Origin: Macrosoma leucophasiata
Lineage: Eukaryota; Arthropoda; Insecta; Lepidoptera; Hedylidae
Length of the DNA stretch: 64,000 bases
Assembly (NCBI GenBank): GCA_036365455.1
Contig: JAWQUS010000020.1
Span: 20,221,001-20,285,000 of the forward strand
Direction of reading: 5' to 3'
The translations under genes were made by a program, and so were the position numbers. This document shows, one piece after another, positions 11,739-37,302 of this stretch. Position 1 is the stretch's first letter. Every line of letters begins with the position of its first letter. Under the pieces are notes generated by a model. The model saw only the letters and a program-made list of their open reading frames with translations, searched no databases and had not been told where the DNA came from.

Positions 11739-11868
11739 GGTTCATGGGTAGATTTGTTTGCCTGTAACAATTGATACATATTAGGAAAGCACAAAGAACG
11801 ATAAGGTAATAATACAAAACCATATTGCAAAAACATGCATATAAGGGAAAAATTAAATGACTGTCAGA

Positions 11869-12097
11869 ACCCAGCAAAAAATATTGCATATCGAGCTTAG
11901 GAAAGAGACAATAGGCTAGTTTCGACTTCGTAGAGCGTTATCACTGTTGCACACTGCCTACGTAAGTACTGATAGTGCGATATTGGTCCAAATTTGATCG
12001 AAATGGTCGACAAACGTTGTAGGTAGTGTGCAAAAGAGATAACGCTCTATGTCGAAATCTCTTTCCTAAAGTCGATGTGAAATATTTCTTGGTGGGG
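11869..12097. mobile_element. MITE family E, copy 1
   Basis: Inverted ends CCCAGCAAAAAATATTGCAT and ...GAAATATTTCTTGGTGGG; internal arms around TAGAGCGTTATC / GATAACGCTCTA. The same family is at 58524-58749. It lies about 130 bp upstream of the TUT1-like coding start, so it may overlap that gene's 5' region. Confidence 0.65.
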
Positions 12098-12179
12098 ACT
12101 GTACATGGCGGTAAATTTTTATGTCATGAAGTAGCAAATTGCACACAGTCCACGTCGGTGTTAAGAAGTAATTCTGTAG

Positions 12180-12340
12180 CTTGTAGCGTCCACTACATTA
12201 AGGCGCCAACTAGTGGAACACATATGAAACCTCACACTACTTATCTAGTACGGTAGATGGCGTGCAATCGAATTACATCGCACATACGAAGATTTCTCAA
12301 GAGTTGGCATATATACAACTTCCCAACGTCAATCGCTGGT
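12180..12340 (+). repeat. dispersed ~150-bp repeat (partner at 47310-47460)
   Basis: The segment CCACTACATTAAGGCGCCAACTAGTGG...GAGTTGGC...CTTCCCAACGTC recurs with divergence at about 47320-47460 (ATTACATAAAGCGCCACCTAGTGG...). Origin unknown. Confidence 0.5.
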
Positions 12341-13126
12341 AGACCTGAGTCGATCACTCCTTCGTCGGGATTCGGGTCGATCGCGACCCATTGACAAGGT
12401 GATCGAGTCTAATGACTCGATCGTTTGGGTCATTTGGGTCGCGACTCGATTTCGCTCAAACGTATACTGTAGCTCATGATTCTCGTGATTCGAGACCCAT
12501 CTGATAAGGGTGCAAGACTCGAGACCGCGATCCACACATTATGTCGCTGGCTATTTTTCATTTTAATACAATTCAATTAATTATTCAATTATTTCACTAT
12601 AATTTCATTCTGGTAAATAGGATTAATTTATATTCAACTTTATTGGTAAATAGGATTAATTTATAGGGAAAAAATCGGCATTCAGGAACTGCACCGGTAA
12701 AGCTATTGCATAGAATGCAATGCGATTATCTAGAATAAACAACATTTACAAATTGACGATTTATAAAAACGAATATATAAAAAAAATGTGTTTAGATTAC
12801 TTACTGGGATTTGAACCCGAGCCTACCGGTCACACTATTATGCCATTTGTCTGTTTCTTGACACAACGAATATTATATATATATATATATAAATTGTTTC
12901 ATTTTTCAACCGACTCCAAAAAAAGGAGGTGGTTCTCAATTCGCCCAGATATTGTTTTTTACAGTTTATTTTTATTTGTATGTATGCAAAATTCTAGTTC
13001 ACGTAGGTTTTCTGCTCGCAATACATAGGTACCTACATGGTAAGCGGAGTGGGAGGTAATAGGTTTAATTTTCTTTACGGAGTTATACAAGCATCCCGAG
13101 CAATCAAAATAAATTGACAACATTTC
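12341..13126. other. intergenic, no gene seen
   Basis: 12341-12540 is rich in CGATC / GACTCGA words (GATCGAGTC, TCGATCGCGACCC), like a degenerate DNA element. A direct repeat GGTAAATAGGATTAATTTAT occurs twice at about 12612-12665. A short (AT)n tract lies near 12873-12890. No coding evidence. Confidence 0.35.
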
Positions 13127-13586
13127 AAAGGAGATGTTGCGAGCTCGGCCCTGCTTCGTACATGTCCTCAAAAAATGGGTAAATTATAGAAGAATCCGAA
13201 AAAAATACAATTAATTTAATCAAGAACATATTTTAGAGTTACCACCACATTTAATTCAAACGATTTTATCATTTTCAAGCATGTTCAACACGGCGGCGAT
13301 ACAGCCAACGCTTGGTATCAATCGATTTCGATAGTATTTAATTTTTTTTTTCTCCAAGTACTAGATAATCAAAAAACAATTTAAAAAATGAAAATGTCAA
13401 AATGACATCGTCCGCCATATTCGCCATGTTGGTTTTAAGTTGCAATTCTAACTGCAAATAATGTTTTGTAACTGCAAACAAAGTGAAAATATGCAGTAAA
13501 AACGTTTTTATATTGATTTTGCCTGTTTAATGATATTGTGTACAATACATGGCCGGAGGTCCATACATTTTTGCAACATCTCCTTT
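13127..13586 (-). mobile_element. MITE family A, copy 2
   Basis: Same AAAGGAGATGTTGC / GCAACATCTCCTTT inverted ends as 1398-1872, in the opposite orientation. Confidence 0.75.
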
Positions 13587-13844
13587 GACACGACCCTAAA
13601 AGAAAAATACCGTTTCTTTGTTTTTCTTTTCTGAGTTCAAATATATATTTTTTGTATTTTTTTATATCTTAATATCTGTGAAAAAAAAATAAAACGGAAA
13701 AACATGTGATGACGTCACTTATATGGTGGAATGAAGTAGTTACCATTGCTTAACTTTAGATGAAAACATTATTGTTACATACTCTGTGACAAGATGTGTC
13801 AAATTGATACGGATACGTCAATGTCAAAGTATAAAACTAGGAAG

Positions 13845-14284
13845 TAGGGATGGTGATCCGAGACCTGAGATCGATTAATCGGAAAAGCGATCTTTAGGAA
13901 CCAAAAATACGGTTCTTATTTAAATAATTATATTAATTTATTTAAATCGATCCACAGTACCGGATTGATCTAGTGAATCGATACTATACCCTGGAAAATC
14001 GAAGATCGATCTTTTTGGTTAATTCACATAGGGACATATGAAACATACAGATCATAAGATTTAACGTTTAAACGTGAGTATAGAAAGCATTATACCAGCA
14101 TTGAACACTGTTGAGTTGCTTTTTTTTGGTCGTCTGTTTTCCTCGAAATTTAGTATTACATATCCCAAATCAAAAATATATCGATAATCGAAGATCGATT
14201 TTTTCAATGTCGATTTAATTGTCAAAGGATTTTGGACACTTCGATTCGAACATTGATTGATTTCAGAAAGAATCGCCATCCCTA
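13845..14284. mobile_element. hAT-like non-autonomous element (TAGGGATG), 440 bp
   Basis: TAGGGATGGTGAT at the left and ATCGCCATCCCTA at the right are inverted. Flanking 8-mers ctaggaag and ctactaag match at 6 of 8. The interior has many GATCGAT / ATCGAT words. No coding capacity. Confidence 0.62.
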
Positions 14285-16017
14285 CTACTAAGTCTATGAA
14301 ATGATGCCACGAACTTATTTATTTAAAAAAAAACAAGTTTTGAAGTCTTCAACAACGACTTAGCCCTTAGGCTGTTGATATAATATTGATATTTTTTATT
14401 TAAAGTTGGATCAAGGAAGAGATTAATCGACGACATGCAGGGTCAAGATTTTTTTTAAAATTATATTGTTATATCGATATTTTTTTCGATATATCGGACA
14501 CTGGTATTGATATTTTTAAAATAATAAAATCAATTTGACAAGCTGACAACGACAAGACAGTGACATCTACAATTTTTTTTAAAGGGTTACGGCACAAAGC
14601 AATGGTTCTATCGCCATTCCACCCTATGTGTGACGTCAAATGGCGCAAACGTCTTTTTAGAATACACTTACTTTCAAAGTAGAAATTATGAATGAAAAGT
14701 ACAAATTTTCGAAAAATGGTTAAACACGGGTCCCCTAGTTTTGGATTAACTTTTGAATAATGTAATAAAACATGTGGGTTAAAAATATGAGATGTTCTCA
14801 ATTATGTTCATGAAATGAACATAATTATTATGAATGCTGTAATATTCATGCAATTTAGATCAATCTAACTAAAAATTTAAAATCATAATCCACTTCATAA
14901 CCATGTTAACTATAATAGTATAATAAAAGTGTTTTTATGCATGTGTCTTCAGGCCAAATGCTTCACGTGGAAGGAAACTTAGAGAATGTGGAATCAACCA
15001 AACACACACAACATTCGAAGCATTTATTTTATTGCCGAAATTTAATAAACATCAAAACGATATGTAATGGGTTTTTGTGTAAAGTATTTCATCAATTATC
15101 ATTATAGTCTTTCTAACAACTTTATAATGATTAATATTTTATGTAAGATGGCGCTATTCTACAAAATAAATACACGACATCTAATGAATTATGTGTGAAG
15201 TATTTCATCAACTATCATTCTAGTCTTTCCAACGACTCTATCATTTTATGTTAGATGGCGCTATTTTACAAATATCGATCGCAAAAGATCATCGCGCTGC
15301 GCTGGCTGCCATTGGTTCGCGATCGCCATTGGACAACGAAGTAATGTTCTGTTTCACTTTAATCGCCCGTATTAGAGTGAAACAGAACATTACAATTCGT
15401 TTCAGTATCCTTCTCCGTTGGAAAGAGACAAACTTGAGTGGAACCATGTGAAAGAAAGAAATAAAATATGATCAACGCCTGTACCATGACCTTTCTTTGT
15501 CACCATAAACTGCATCGCTTTTACCTTTGTCTCGTTTTGTCATACGCGGTATCATACACGACAAAATGAAACAAAATTTTGGTAGCGCATACATTTTACA
15601 ATTAAATGACATGGTGCAGGGGAGCATGATCGATAAAACTGTAAACAAACTGAAGTGTACTTTATCAGTATTGTAATAGAGTTCACGAGAAACAAAGTAC
15701 CCAATGACCCAAAGGATCCAAATGATCGACTTTTTTTGTACGTCCGACCCGATCACTTGTGTTTGGATCGTGATTCAATCAAAGTGATTCTATCGCTCGC
15801 GATCGACTCAGCTCTAATCGCTGGGCCGTGGCCCGCCAGGCGCTATCACCTTGCCTGGTCGGAGGAACATTTCCACCCGTTTCTCCACAAGCTTTTTAGG
15901 GTTCCATAACTGAAAAGGAACCCCTGTTCCTACGCTTTCAATTGCCGACACGGGCACCCTGCCACAACGGTATAACTACCATCACTGCGATCGGCAACAT
16001 GCGTGCCAAGCGTACGG
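14285..16017. other. intergenic, no gene seen; local repeats
   Basis: Between the hAT-like element and the TRPT1 3' end there is no protein-coding evidence. It holds a ~90-bp direct repeat (about 15080-15172 and 15190-15272: TATTTCATCAA.TATCATT.TAGTCTTTC..., ending AAGATGGCGCTATT / TAGATGGCGCTATT), the hairpin at 15335-15401, and CGATC-rich sequence at about 15690-15830. Confidence 0.35.
15335..15401. repeat. short perfect inverted repeat / hairpin
   Basis: GTAATGTTCTGTTTCACT (15341-15358) and its exact complement (15376-15393) are separated by 17 nt. Short AACGAA / TTCGTT extensions lie outside. The stem is long enough for a small-RNA-type hairpin, but nothing else marks it as a miRNA gene. 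Confidence 0.6.
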
Positions 16018-19000
16018 TTATGGCATATTCTTCCGTAGATTATTAGGGAATGATGATGAGAACTCACCTGTGCCAACGTCAACAGCTTTGGCGAAATATT
16101 TCACGTCCAAAATCCCGTTGTCGTCTCCCGGCGTTAGTATCACGCCATTTTGCGATTCAAAGAATTTCAAACCATCAGCAAGGGCTTTCGCCAAGTCCAC
16201 GTATATGTATATTTGGGCGTTCCGACGGATGCCGCTGGTCACATCACGATCACCGATCGTGCCTTTAGCCAAATGAATGTGTCTCCGTAGCATGCGACTT
16301 AGTCCTTCAGATTTTATTTTCCCCCAACAATTGTAGTATGTACCATGCACTACGATTTTGTACTTTGGCTGGAAGATAAAAAAACATAAATTATAGTACT
16401 GCTTTAATAAAGCAGTGGGTAATATAGTGGACAGGGTACAGAGCTTGAAGAACCGAAGGCCGTTTTTTCGACAGAAAGATCAAATGTTACTTGCTAGGAA
16501 GCGCGCTTAGCCTTGTGGCTGGTATAGAACGCACGCGCTCTACTGGCATGTGCGAAACGGGCGCGGTCGGCTGTGTGTAGCCGCTAGTGGCAAATTAAAT
16601 GCGCGTTTCAGGCTTCGTCGGTCCCGGTTGCTATCGATAGATAGAAGTCGTTAAACCTTGGGGCTTGAAAACATCAGATAGTAGGTTGGCCACTAACCCG
16701 TATGCCCACCAACCCGCATTGGAACAACGTGGTGGAGGAAGCTCCAGCCCTCCCCAAAAAAGGGAGAGACTCGTGCCCAACAGTGGGCCGTAAAATAAGG
16801 GTTGTTTCCAAGTACGGAACCCTTCCTTTGCGAGTCCGAGTTACAATTGACCACTTTTTTCCTTTTGAACGGAACCCTAAATTAATTAGCCATTCTTTGT
16901 CAAATTTATATTTAATTTACCCATGGGTTGGTAACCCATGCTTTGTTCTCATGCAATAGTTATTATTATTATATTAATTACAATGTTTATCTAAGAAAGT
17001 TAGATCTATTATGTGTTATAATTAACACAACACGATTACAATGTATGATAATGAAGAAGTGAAAGACAAAATGAAGTTAAGAAACTATGTGAGATTTAGT
17101 AATAATCAAATGAATTTCATTACACACAACTATTAAAATAATATAAGCTTGTTACAATGAACTAAATCGGATTAAAACACAAAAATGTGGTATTCAGATT
17201 CTTGAATTACCTCTAAAATAGATGTCAGTTCAGAATCATCAATGTTTTGAATGGTATGGCCTTGAGTGGCTTTTATAAACAATTTGTTATTTGTATCCAA
17301 CCGCAAATGAAACCTCTGTTTATCATTATTGTTCACTACCCTCTCTATGTCTTTCTTATTATATTTCCCCTTGAAGGTTCTGTGTTCTAATATCTTATCA
17401 ACTTCTACATAACCATCTCGACTGGAATGAAAAACAATTAGGGGTCTTAAAACAAATGGTATGTTGGTTTAACAACCTATGTTTAATAATTTTTAAAGAT
17501 TTTTTGTTGGAATTTCTAAAATGTGTGGTAAGTACATTTTAGTAGTTCAAACACAACAACTAATTTATGACTTAAAAAAAATAAAAGATGAAAACAAAAA
17601 TCTGGGCATATGTCTCCATACTTGGAACTGAAAATACTTTTTTTATCAAACCTATATGTGTGAAGTGCCTAGATAGATCTCTGAAGATGCAATTGGTATC
17701 TACAACATTTTTTTTTGATAAAAAATTGTTTTTTTTTTTCATCAGGATTTGGTTTATCAACCAAAACGTTACCTAGATGAAGCATGGTCCACTCAGGCTG
17801 AACCCTATCAAGTCCCGTGGCGTACTATGCTAAGAACAACCCACAATACCAATAACACCATGGTTTTACAAATTTAAAACCTTGAAAAGAAAAAAAAATC
17901 TAAATTAAATACATGCTTGCATATCTTACTGAAAAATATCAACAAAATTTAGTTAGAACGAGGCATTCTTAATAGTTTTTGAAATATAATATACATATTA
18001 ATTGTACTATTTATTTTTCGCAATAACATATTATTATGCGAGTGAACTTTAGAAATTAAAGAAAAAACGGAAAGAAAAATTTGACTTCAGGCAGGAATCT
18101 AATATAGGTACATATTGTTATAATAACTGCAAATAAAATTCGGTAAACTAATAAAAAAAATTGGTATTTCTTGTTAGTACAGATGATGGGTATAAGATTC
18201 CCTTCCTTCCCTTCATGGGTGTGTCCTACTTACACTTAAGACTTTTTTTAATGTAATGAAGGTGGCAAACAAGCATGCAGTTCACATTGATGTTAAGTGA
18301 TGACTGCAGCCTATAGACAACCACATAAAGACCAGAGGACAAAATGCAGATGTGTTGCCACCCCTGAGACCTTGGTCTCTGTAATAAGTTATTACAGAGC
18401 CATTTATGACTTTTATAAAATGGATGGCAAATTTTGAAAGACAAAAAAGATTGTAAAATAATTACTCAAGGAAAAAAATATGTTAAAAATTTCATTATAA
18501 CTTACCAGGGTACAATTGTATTCAGTCACTAAATTTGTATTCCGTAAAATAAAGTGTAAATGTAACATAAAAAATTATAAACTGATTATATGGTTGCAAT
18601 TGCTCAAGTGTAAGCAGCACTATGACAAAATGTTGTACTCTAATGTGATAACATTAGGCCCACTCATTAGTAATTCGTTTTTTTTTTAATTGTTTACCAA
18701 ACAATGATTAAGTAAATATTTGGACTTGTTGAAAACAACAAACAAGTCTGCCATTACATGCCTAAATGAGTCTCACTCCGAAGTATGTGATATAGCTTAG
18801 AAATAAAATAACTAGGGATGAAACAATACCATCGACGTATCGATAATTTTACTTGATACTGTATCAGTTGTTATGTATAGATACTTACTCAGTATTGCTT
18901 GAAAACGAATGATACATGTATCAAATGGTATCAGTAAAATTATATAAATGAGTAAAAAAAAACTTTTTCATGACCCAAAACTAAAACCAGCAGCAGCTAG

Positions 19001-20480
19001 GATGCGTTCAAAATATTAATTTAAGATATGCAATTTTTTAAACAAAGTAAAGTAATCATGTCCCTTTTCGTATGAGTGTTCATATGAGTACTTTAGACAT
19101 TTTATTCGATACCTGCTCGATACCTAGTTTCAAAGTATTGATGCTAAAAGTACTTGGTATCGGAAGAAAAGTATCAAATATATACTTGTATTTAATTGTA
19201 TCGTTTCATCCCTAGAAATAACACGAAATAATTTGTAAGTTTCGAAAAGTTATATTGGTATCTATATTTTGGCTAAGGTTAATTAATAGACACTGGATTA
19301 TATGCAACATAAATATAATAATAGCTTGAAATATGCACAAAAACTGACAGAATATGCAAAATTGAATGAAATTGAAATTTTTTTTTGTTTATTTTATTAT
19401 TCCCTAGGTTTATTGTTTAAGTTTTAAGTTTTACTTTATTAAGTATGTGTCTTTATAATTTATTACTTTTTAATAAAATTAAAAAATTTAATAAAAAATA
19501 AAAAAATTAATTAAGGTTTAGATTTTATATTACTAAATCAGCATACATTTAGTAAACTATCCATTGATAGACAATAATCGATAAAGCATTATTTAATATT
19601 TTTGAAAACATTAACAATCAAGTATTTTTCTAAATTTTCAGTGGTAAATTATGTCTTTGATCATTCAAAATATTTTTATAGGTCGAAAAATATTGCCTCG
19701 GTAGCCTAGTGGTAGCAGGCCACTGCTACTACGCTGAGGTGCTGGGTTCGATTCCCGGGTAAGGGGTTATCAGAGATCTGGTAAAGCTTCTGCCGGTCAA
19801 TTAAGTTTATGAGGCAACATACTTGGCAATATTAAGTTAATTTGGCAGATGTTGTTTATTGTATGAATGGATTCACTCAATGCCAAACTGTGAGTTCCAA
19901 GCTTTTTAATACTTTCAAGAATGTGAGAGTGCGCTGCACTCAAAAAATCTTAGGTCTCACTAGATCATAGGAAAAATATGCTATTAGTGATGAAAATGGC
20001 TTAGATATGCAATTACATATTGTCTGGTCTCTATTATAATTCAATAACTCAAAGTTGTTACTATTGTTCTGAACAAGCACTTTGCAAGCAATAATCGCCA
20101 CGCTCATAGTTGCTTACTCATACACTTTCATTGCGAAATGTATGAATTCGAACTTCGAACACATGACATCGAAGGCGAGTTTTGGTAAGAGAAATTTGTG
20201 ACGAAGGAAATAGGCGGGCGGGAAAACCGTAACGTTTACGTGTTATTGAACGAAACATTAAGCATGTCACAATCACAAGAGTAACTATTTCAGTGAGTAA
20301 ATTTACAATGTTCGTTATACTTTTTGACCATGGCCTAACGGTGTATGCAATCAAAGATATCTTTGTTTGTACCTGTCGTATTTATTGATCACCTACCTTA
20401 AATTGAAACCTTCTTTTACAGCTCCGTGTCGAAGGAGCCACGATAGACTCTTGCTGAGCTGTGTATCCTTGTTATTATTC
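16018..20480 (-). CDS. Trpt1: tRNA 2'-phosphotransferase (TRPT1/Tpt1/KptA family), 5' exon missing
   Basis: Minus-strand exons 20480-20397, 17421-17211 and 16368-16068 join in phase (AG|T codon between the first two, phase 0 between the second and third). They encode about 198 aa. The enzyme moves the splice-junction 2'-phosphate of spliced tRNA to NAD+. The four family catalytic residues are visible: Arg-His in LSWLLRHGA, Arg in NDKQRF and Arg in GIRRNAQIYIYVD. HGTYYNCWGKIKSEGLSRM, HIHLA and NGVILTPG are also diagnostic. Exon 1 has no ATG after its in-frame upstream stop, so a further 5' exon supplying the start is expected above 20480 but was not found. At the 3' end, a donor (CAG|GTGAGTT at 16068-16067) may lead to a small last exon. 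Otherwise translation runs to a stop at 16018; both are possible. Intron 1 is about 3 kb of repeats. Confidence 0.9.
16490..16815 (+). repeat. repeat F fragment (also 25500-25870 and, inverted, 53815-54190)
   Basis: Shared blocks: GCGCGCTT.GCC, CCGCTAGTGGCAAATTAAAT, GGTCCCGGTTGCTATCGATG, GTTGGCCACTAACCC, GGAGAGACTCGTGCCCA, then ATAATGGGTTG. This looks like the 3' end of a non-LTR retrotransposon or a SINE using such an end. It lies in TRPT1 intron 2. Confidence 0.6.
18241..18425 (-). repeat. repeat R1, partial
   Basis: Contains the A-rich-end half (inverted: ATGTAATGAAGGTGGCAAAC...GATGACTGCAGCCTATAGAC) and stops after the middle of the repeat. It lies in TRPT1 intron 1. Confidence 0.65.
18813..19214. 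mobile_element. hAT-like non-autonomous element (TAGGGATG), 402 bp
   Basis: TAGGGATGAAACAATACCAT at the left and ...TATCGTTTCATCCCTA at the right are inverted. Flanks aaaataac (18805-18812) and gaaataac (19215-19222) match at 7 of 8, giving a good 8-bp target duplication. The interior has CGATAC/GTATC repeats. It lies in TRPT1 intron 1. Confidence 0.7.
19694..19870 (+). repeat. tRNA-derived SINE
   Basis: A head of about 75 nt resembles a tRNA: box-A-like GTAGCCTAGTGGTAGC and box-B GGGTTCGATTCCC. A tRNA-unrelated body follows (GGTTATCAGAGATCTGG...). Related partial heads occur at about 5658-5700 and 25225-25290. It is not a functional tRNA: the stems do not close properly. Confidence 0.6.
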
Positions 20481-20899
20481 CTGTAATTTTAAGTAACAAA
20501 AATTGAATTTTGTATTATAAATGTACTTGTCAAAATAAAAAGAAATAGAGAGCGATGATCAAACTCAAAGTTTTAAAACTGATATTACATTGAAATACAT
20601 TGATCTGTATAACGCAAACAAATGTTATAGGTGAACGCCCACTTATCGGAGCCGAACGAGCCGAAGTCAAATAAACCTCGAACTCGAACACTCGCGCATA
20701 CAGCCGCACCGAAAGAATCGACCGTGCCGAAGTAATTGTTTTTATTTTCTTTACACCTGTTACATAACTTAGGTGAGAAGTAATTTATTTTTTGTTGTGT
20801 AGTAAATATTACAACCAAATATAAAGTATTACTTTGATTCTATTCTATGATAAATCCGATTCGCAGTGCCCATCAGTTGCAACCTCGATTAAGGGAATT

Positions 20900-23800
20900 T
20901 TTGGGGTAGGTATCGGTTTTTCCCCGGGGGATTTCGGGAATTAAGGCTAAATAGTAGAGTATATCAAATCAAACATTTTACAGTGTGTATAACTCTTCTT
21001 AATCACGTTCTAATTCTATCAAATTAAAAACACTCATTTTTAGAATAAATAAAAAAGTAGTTACTACTCTTACGTACTCAACTGATAGAATGCGATCGCA
21101 TTAGCAGGCCGTCTTAGATTTATTGGATTCTGTCAATTCGGTCGAATCGGCGCGGGCATGAGTGCGAAGTTTAATACGATTTCATATAAAGAATTCTAAA
21201 ATTCGGCTCGTTCTGCGCGTTCGGCTGCAGTAAGTGTGCATTCACCTTAAAGAAGAGAAAACACCACAGACCACAGCCACAGACCAAAGACCAATAGTTG
21301 ACACCCCCTGCCACAGACCAAAGAATAGTTGAAGTGAAGACGAAGACCATAAAGTGGCTATGCACTTTAGAATAAATTCCCCTAAATCCCTCGGGAAAAA
21401 CTGCTACGGTACGATAGGTAAGTCACGCGGGTATAATGCTATAGTGCATTGGCGCGGCTTCATGGAAATATGTGGGTAATGTGTTGTTCAGATGCATCTG
21501 CACGCGCGAACATGGATGCGGCTTTTATATGGATATAAAAAATGTACTGGCTAGTCTATTATAGTAAGTCTTCAACCGCAATTAATATGTTTGACCTTTA
21601 ATTCATAGAATCATAGTCAAATGTAGTCTGCAAAGGTCTGTGATCTCGGTCTGTAGATCTGTGCTATCTTTTTAATCTGGACTGTTTTATCTATGGTTTT
21701 CAAAATTTCAATGTACGTTTCATTTAACGCAAATTCTTAAGTCATGTCAAAACAAATCAGAAAATTGAAAACTTTTAATCGCCATTTATGAAAAGAAATA
21801 AATATGACATAATTTATGTAATTAATGAAGTCAATAAACTTAACACTTTGTTAACTATTAAACGTCTGCAAATTTATAATTACACTATTTTTTACAAAAA
21901 TCAATTTAAGTTAGCCATAGCCAAAGAGTCATAGACTTAGGTCAGCTGACTTAATTTTTATCATTGGTCTTGTGATAAGTTGTGACTCCCTCCGCCATTC
22001 TCTGATCGTCTTTTCCATCTTTTCGTCCCGTGAGTTGATTTTTTATTAATTTACTGGAGATTTTAGTTTTTCTTTGCATTATTTAATGTGTGCTTGTGTT
22101 ATACTGGTGAATATTTAGTATACTCTCCTAATTTCGGTAAGCTTACGCTTTTTTTCTGCCATGGGCAATAATTTTCGTTTGTGTTCACTGATGTTACGAT
22201 TTATGACCAATTTTGCTATATTCAGTATTAAAATAACATTAAATACATTCTTCCCAAACTATAACCAATTAATCTCAGTTAAAGCTTTCATCGTCTTCTT
22301 GTAATTGAGTCTTTGTACGAGTTCCACCCTTTTCATCATGTGATCATTTACAAGTAGTACAGGGTAATATTAGGTGTTTCCCATAAAAAGCCGGCGAATT
22401 ATTGAAATAAATTGGTTTTTCATTAGTTTTGTTGGTCAGCTAGTCAATAATGGGGTTTTTTAAAAAAAAAAAACGCTAGTTGTGTATTTATGATCAATAT
22501 TGATTTTTTGGCAATGTTGCAATTTCTCTATCTAGTTGTGAGTTGAGTTGTATAAATTAATTATTTGTATTTATTATGATATTATTCATTTTAATGTGAA
22601 ATTGATTCAAATAACTTCTTTTTGTTCATGTGATTGAATTCTAGTTGGATTCATGTTGATGTATCATTAAATTGTAACTTTTATTCCAATGAGATTGATG
22701 TATGTTAACATATAAATAAAATTGTAATGACCCTTTGAATTAAAATATTTTTGTCTCTTATAAAAAACAATGTAAAACCCTATCCCAATGAATGGGTCAC
22801 CTGCAGGATACATTATGTAAAACAATAGCAGTCAGATAGTGTCTTTCCAAAATGTATGTAATGTATTATTCAGGGTTTTTACTTATTGGGATTTAGACTG
22901 TTAGATTACTGGTTGTAGTGATCCAGTACTGGAGCTCTTTGGCACTTTAACTAATTTTTCAAACTGGTATGATATTTACAATTAGTAAAGTGTTATGATG
23001 TTGGCTGGATGAGGGTGACTTAGCCGGGGTGTGTGTTGTAGAAATCTTTGGGGAGGCTTATGTCCAGTAGTAGACGTCTTTCGGCTGAAATGATGATGAT
23101 GTTTCATACAGATTAACTATTTTAAAAAATGTAGTTAAGCATAATCAACAAAATTTCCTTTAACCTCACGGATCAGGATCTTTTCTTTTCTATCAAGACA
23201 AATTGAAATCAATTGTCATATTTTTCTCATGACTTGACGGGTTAAAGGTAAAATGTCTTATACCTCAGTAGTTGCAATGCATCTACTTTACGTCTGATTG
23301 ATTGGAATAACTCATATCAATTCCTGAGATTCCTGTTATCGAATAGAAGTTTATGGTATACAATCATATAGTTAATATTGATGGTAATTGAACACTCCTG
23401 AGGTCTAAGCTGGTACGCCTGTGCTGGAAATTATGGGGCTGTATTCAGAAATCAGGGACCTCTTGACCAGAACATGATACTATTTAGCAGAAAGAGATAA
23501 CGTCACCCTCAAGCTCTGTCTGTCTGTGTTTTACCTATGTTGCTGTATTTGATTTTCAGCATGTAAGCTTGTGCATGTGTACTTAACACACTATTCATGA
23601 AAAATAGTTTTTAAAGAAATGGCAATTCAAACTAGAGTAAAATAGCATTATGTAACCCATAAAAGTTATTGTGTAATTGTTATTGATAGTCTAAATTTTG
23701 AACAGTAACATAAAATAAGTTATAAAAATTTACAGTCTGCTGGAATATGACCGTTTTAATGATGGATGAATTTAACTTGATTGTATTATATTTGGTTGAT

Positions 23801-24290
23801 CTAATAAAATATAGTCCAATACGTCAATTAATTTTTACAAGAAGACTGAAATGATACAACCTGGTTTTGGCAAAAAATAAATCAATATGACATTGATTGA
23901 AGATAGCTTTATCTATTGTTGGTAGCATAGATAATGAAGTGGATCAGCTGATCTGTCATATTTCCTTAGTGTTATTCCAGCTTAGAGAAAATGTTGATGG
24001 TGTGGTATTTCTATTTTAGAAAATACTTATGATGATTTACCACTTAGATGCGTTACCACTCCTGAGGCTGAAGGTGTTATGCCTCTGTGCTGGAAATTTC
24101 AGGGCTGTACATTACCACCTGACCGGAACACGATAGTGCTGAACACTACCATTTAGCGGCAAGTATATTAAGTAACGCGGTGGTGCCTACGCCCGCGAGC
24201 TCCGTCACTGGAGCTCTACCACCAGTAAAGTAGATAGGTATTATGAGTTTTTAGTCGAAGTTTGTAATCCCCTAAAATTATGATTGACAG
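20900..24290. promoter_or_regulatory. divergent upstream region between TRPT1 and V-ATPase A, with putative promoter near 21.94-22.03 kb
   Basis: No coding exon is evident. GTCAGCTGAC (21941-21950) is a perfect E-box palindrome. About 80 bp downstream, TTTTCGTCCC|GTGAGTTG (around 22030) reads as a 5'-UTR exon donor. An acceptor-like ...TTGACAG is at about 24283-24290, 23 bp before the V-ATPase ATG. This would give one non-coding first exon and a ~2.2-kb first intron. Fragments of R1 (23390-23510) and an RTE-like tail (23035-23100) lie inside. The exact start site is inference. Confidence 0.35.
24046..24225 (-). repeat. repeat R1, partial
   Basis: Covers the half with the subterminal hairpin (GAGCTCCGTCACTGGAGCTC TACCACCAG). 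It lies just upstream of the V-ATPase coding start. Confidence 0.7.
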
Positions 24291-24313
24291 GTAAAGAGGT
24301 GAAATAAAGCAAG

Positions 24314-37302
<12,989 letters not shown>

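Noticed and set aside
12026..12256. 76-aa plus ORF upstream of the TUT1-like gene
   Set aside because: Overlaps MITE E and a dispersed repeat; no family resemblance.
17572..17776. Possible TRPT1 upstream exon with RHF/RHG-like residues on the minus strand
   Set aside because: Frame is interrupted and shows no family motif; the true LSWLLRHGA exon was found at 20480-20397 with matching phase.
19694..19768. Functional tRNA-Gly-like gene
   Set aside because: Box A and B are good, but the acceptor stem does not pair and a SINE body follows.
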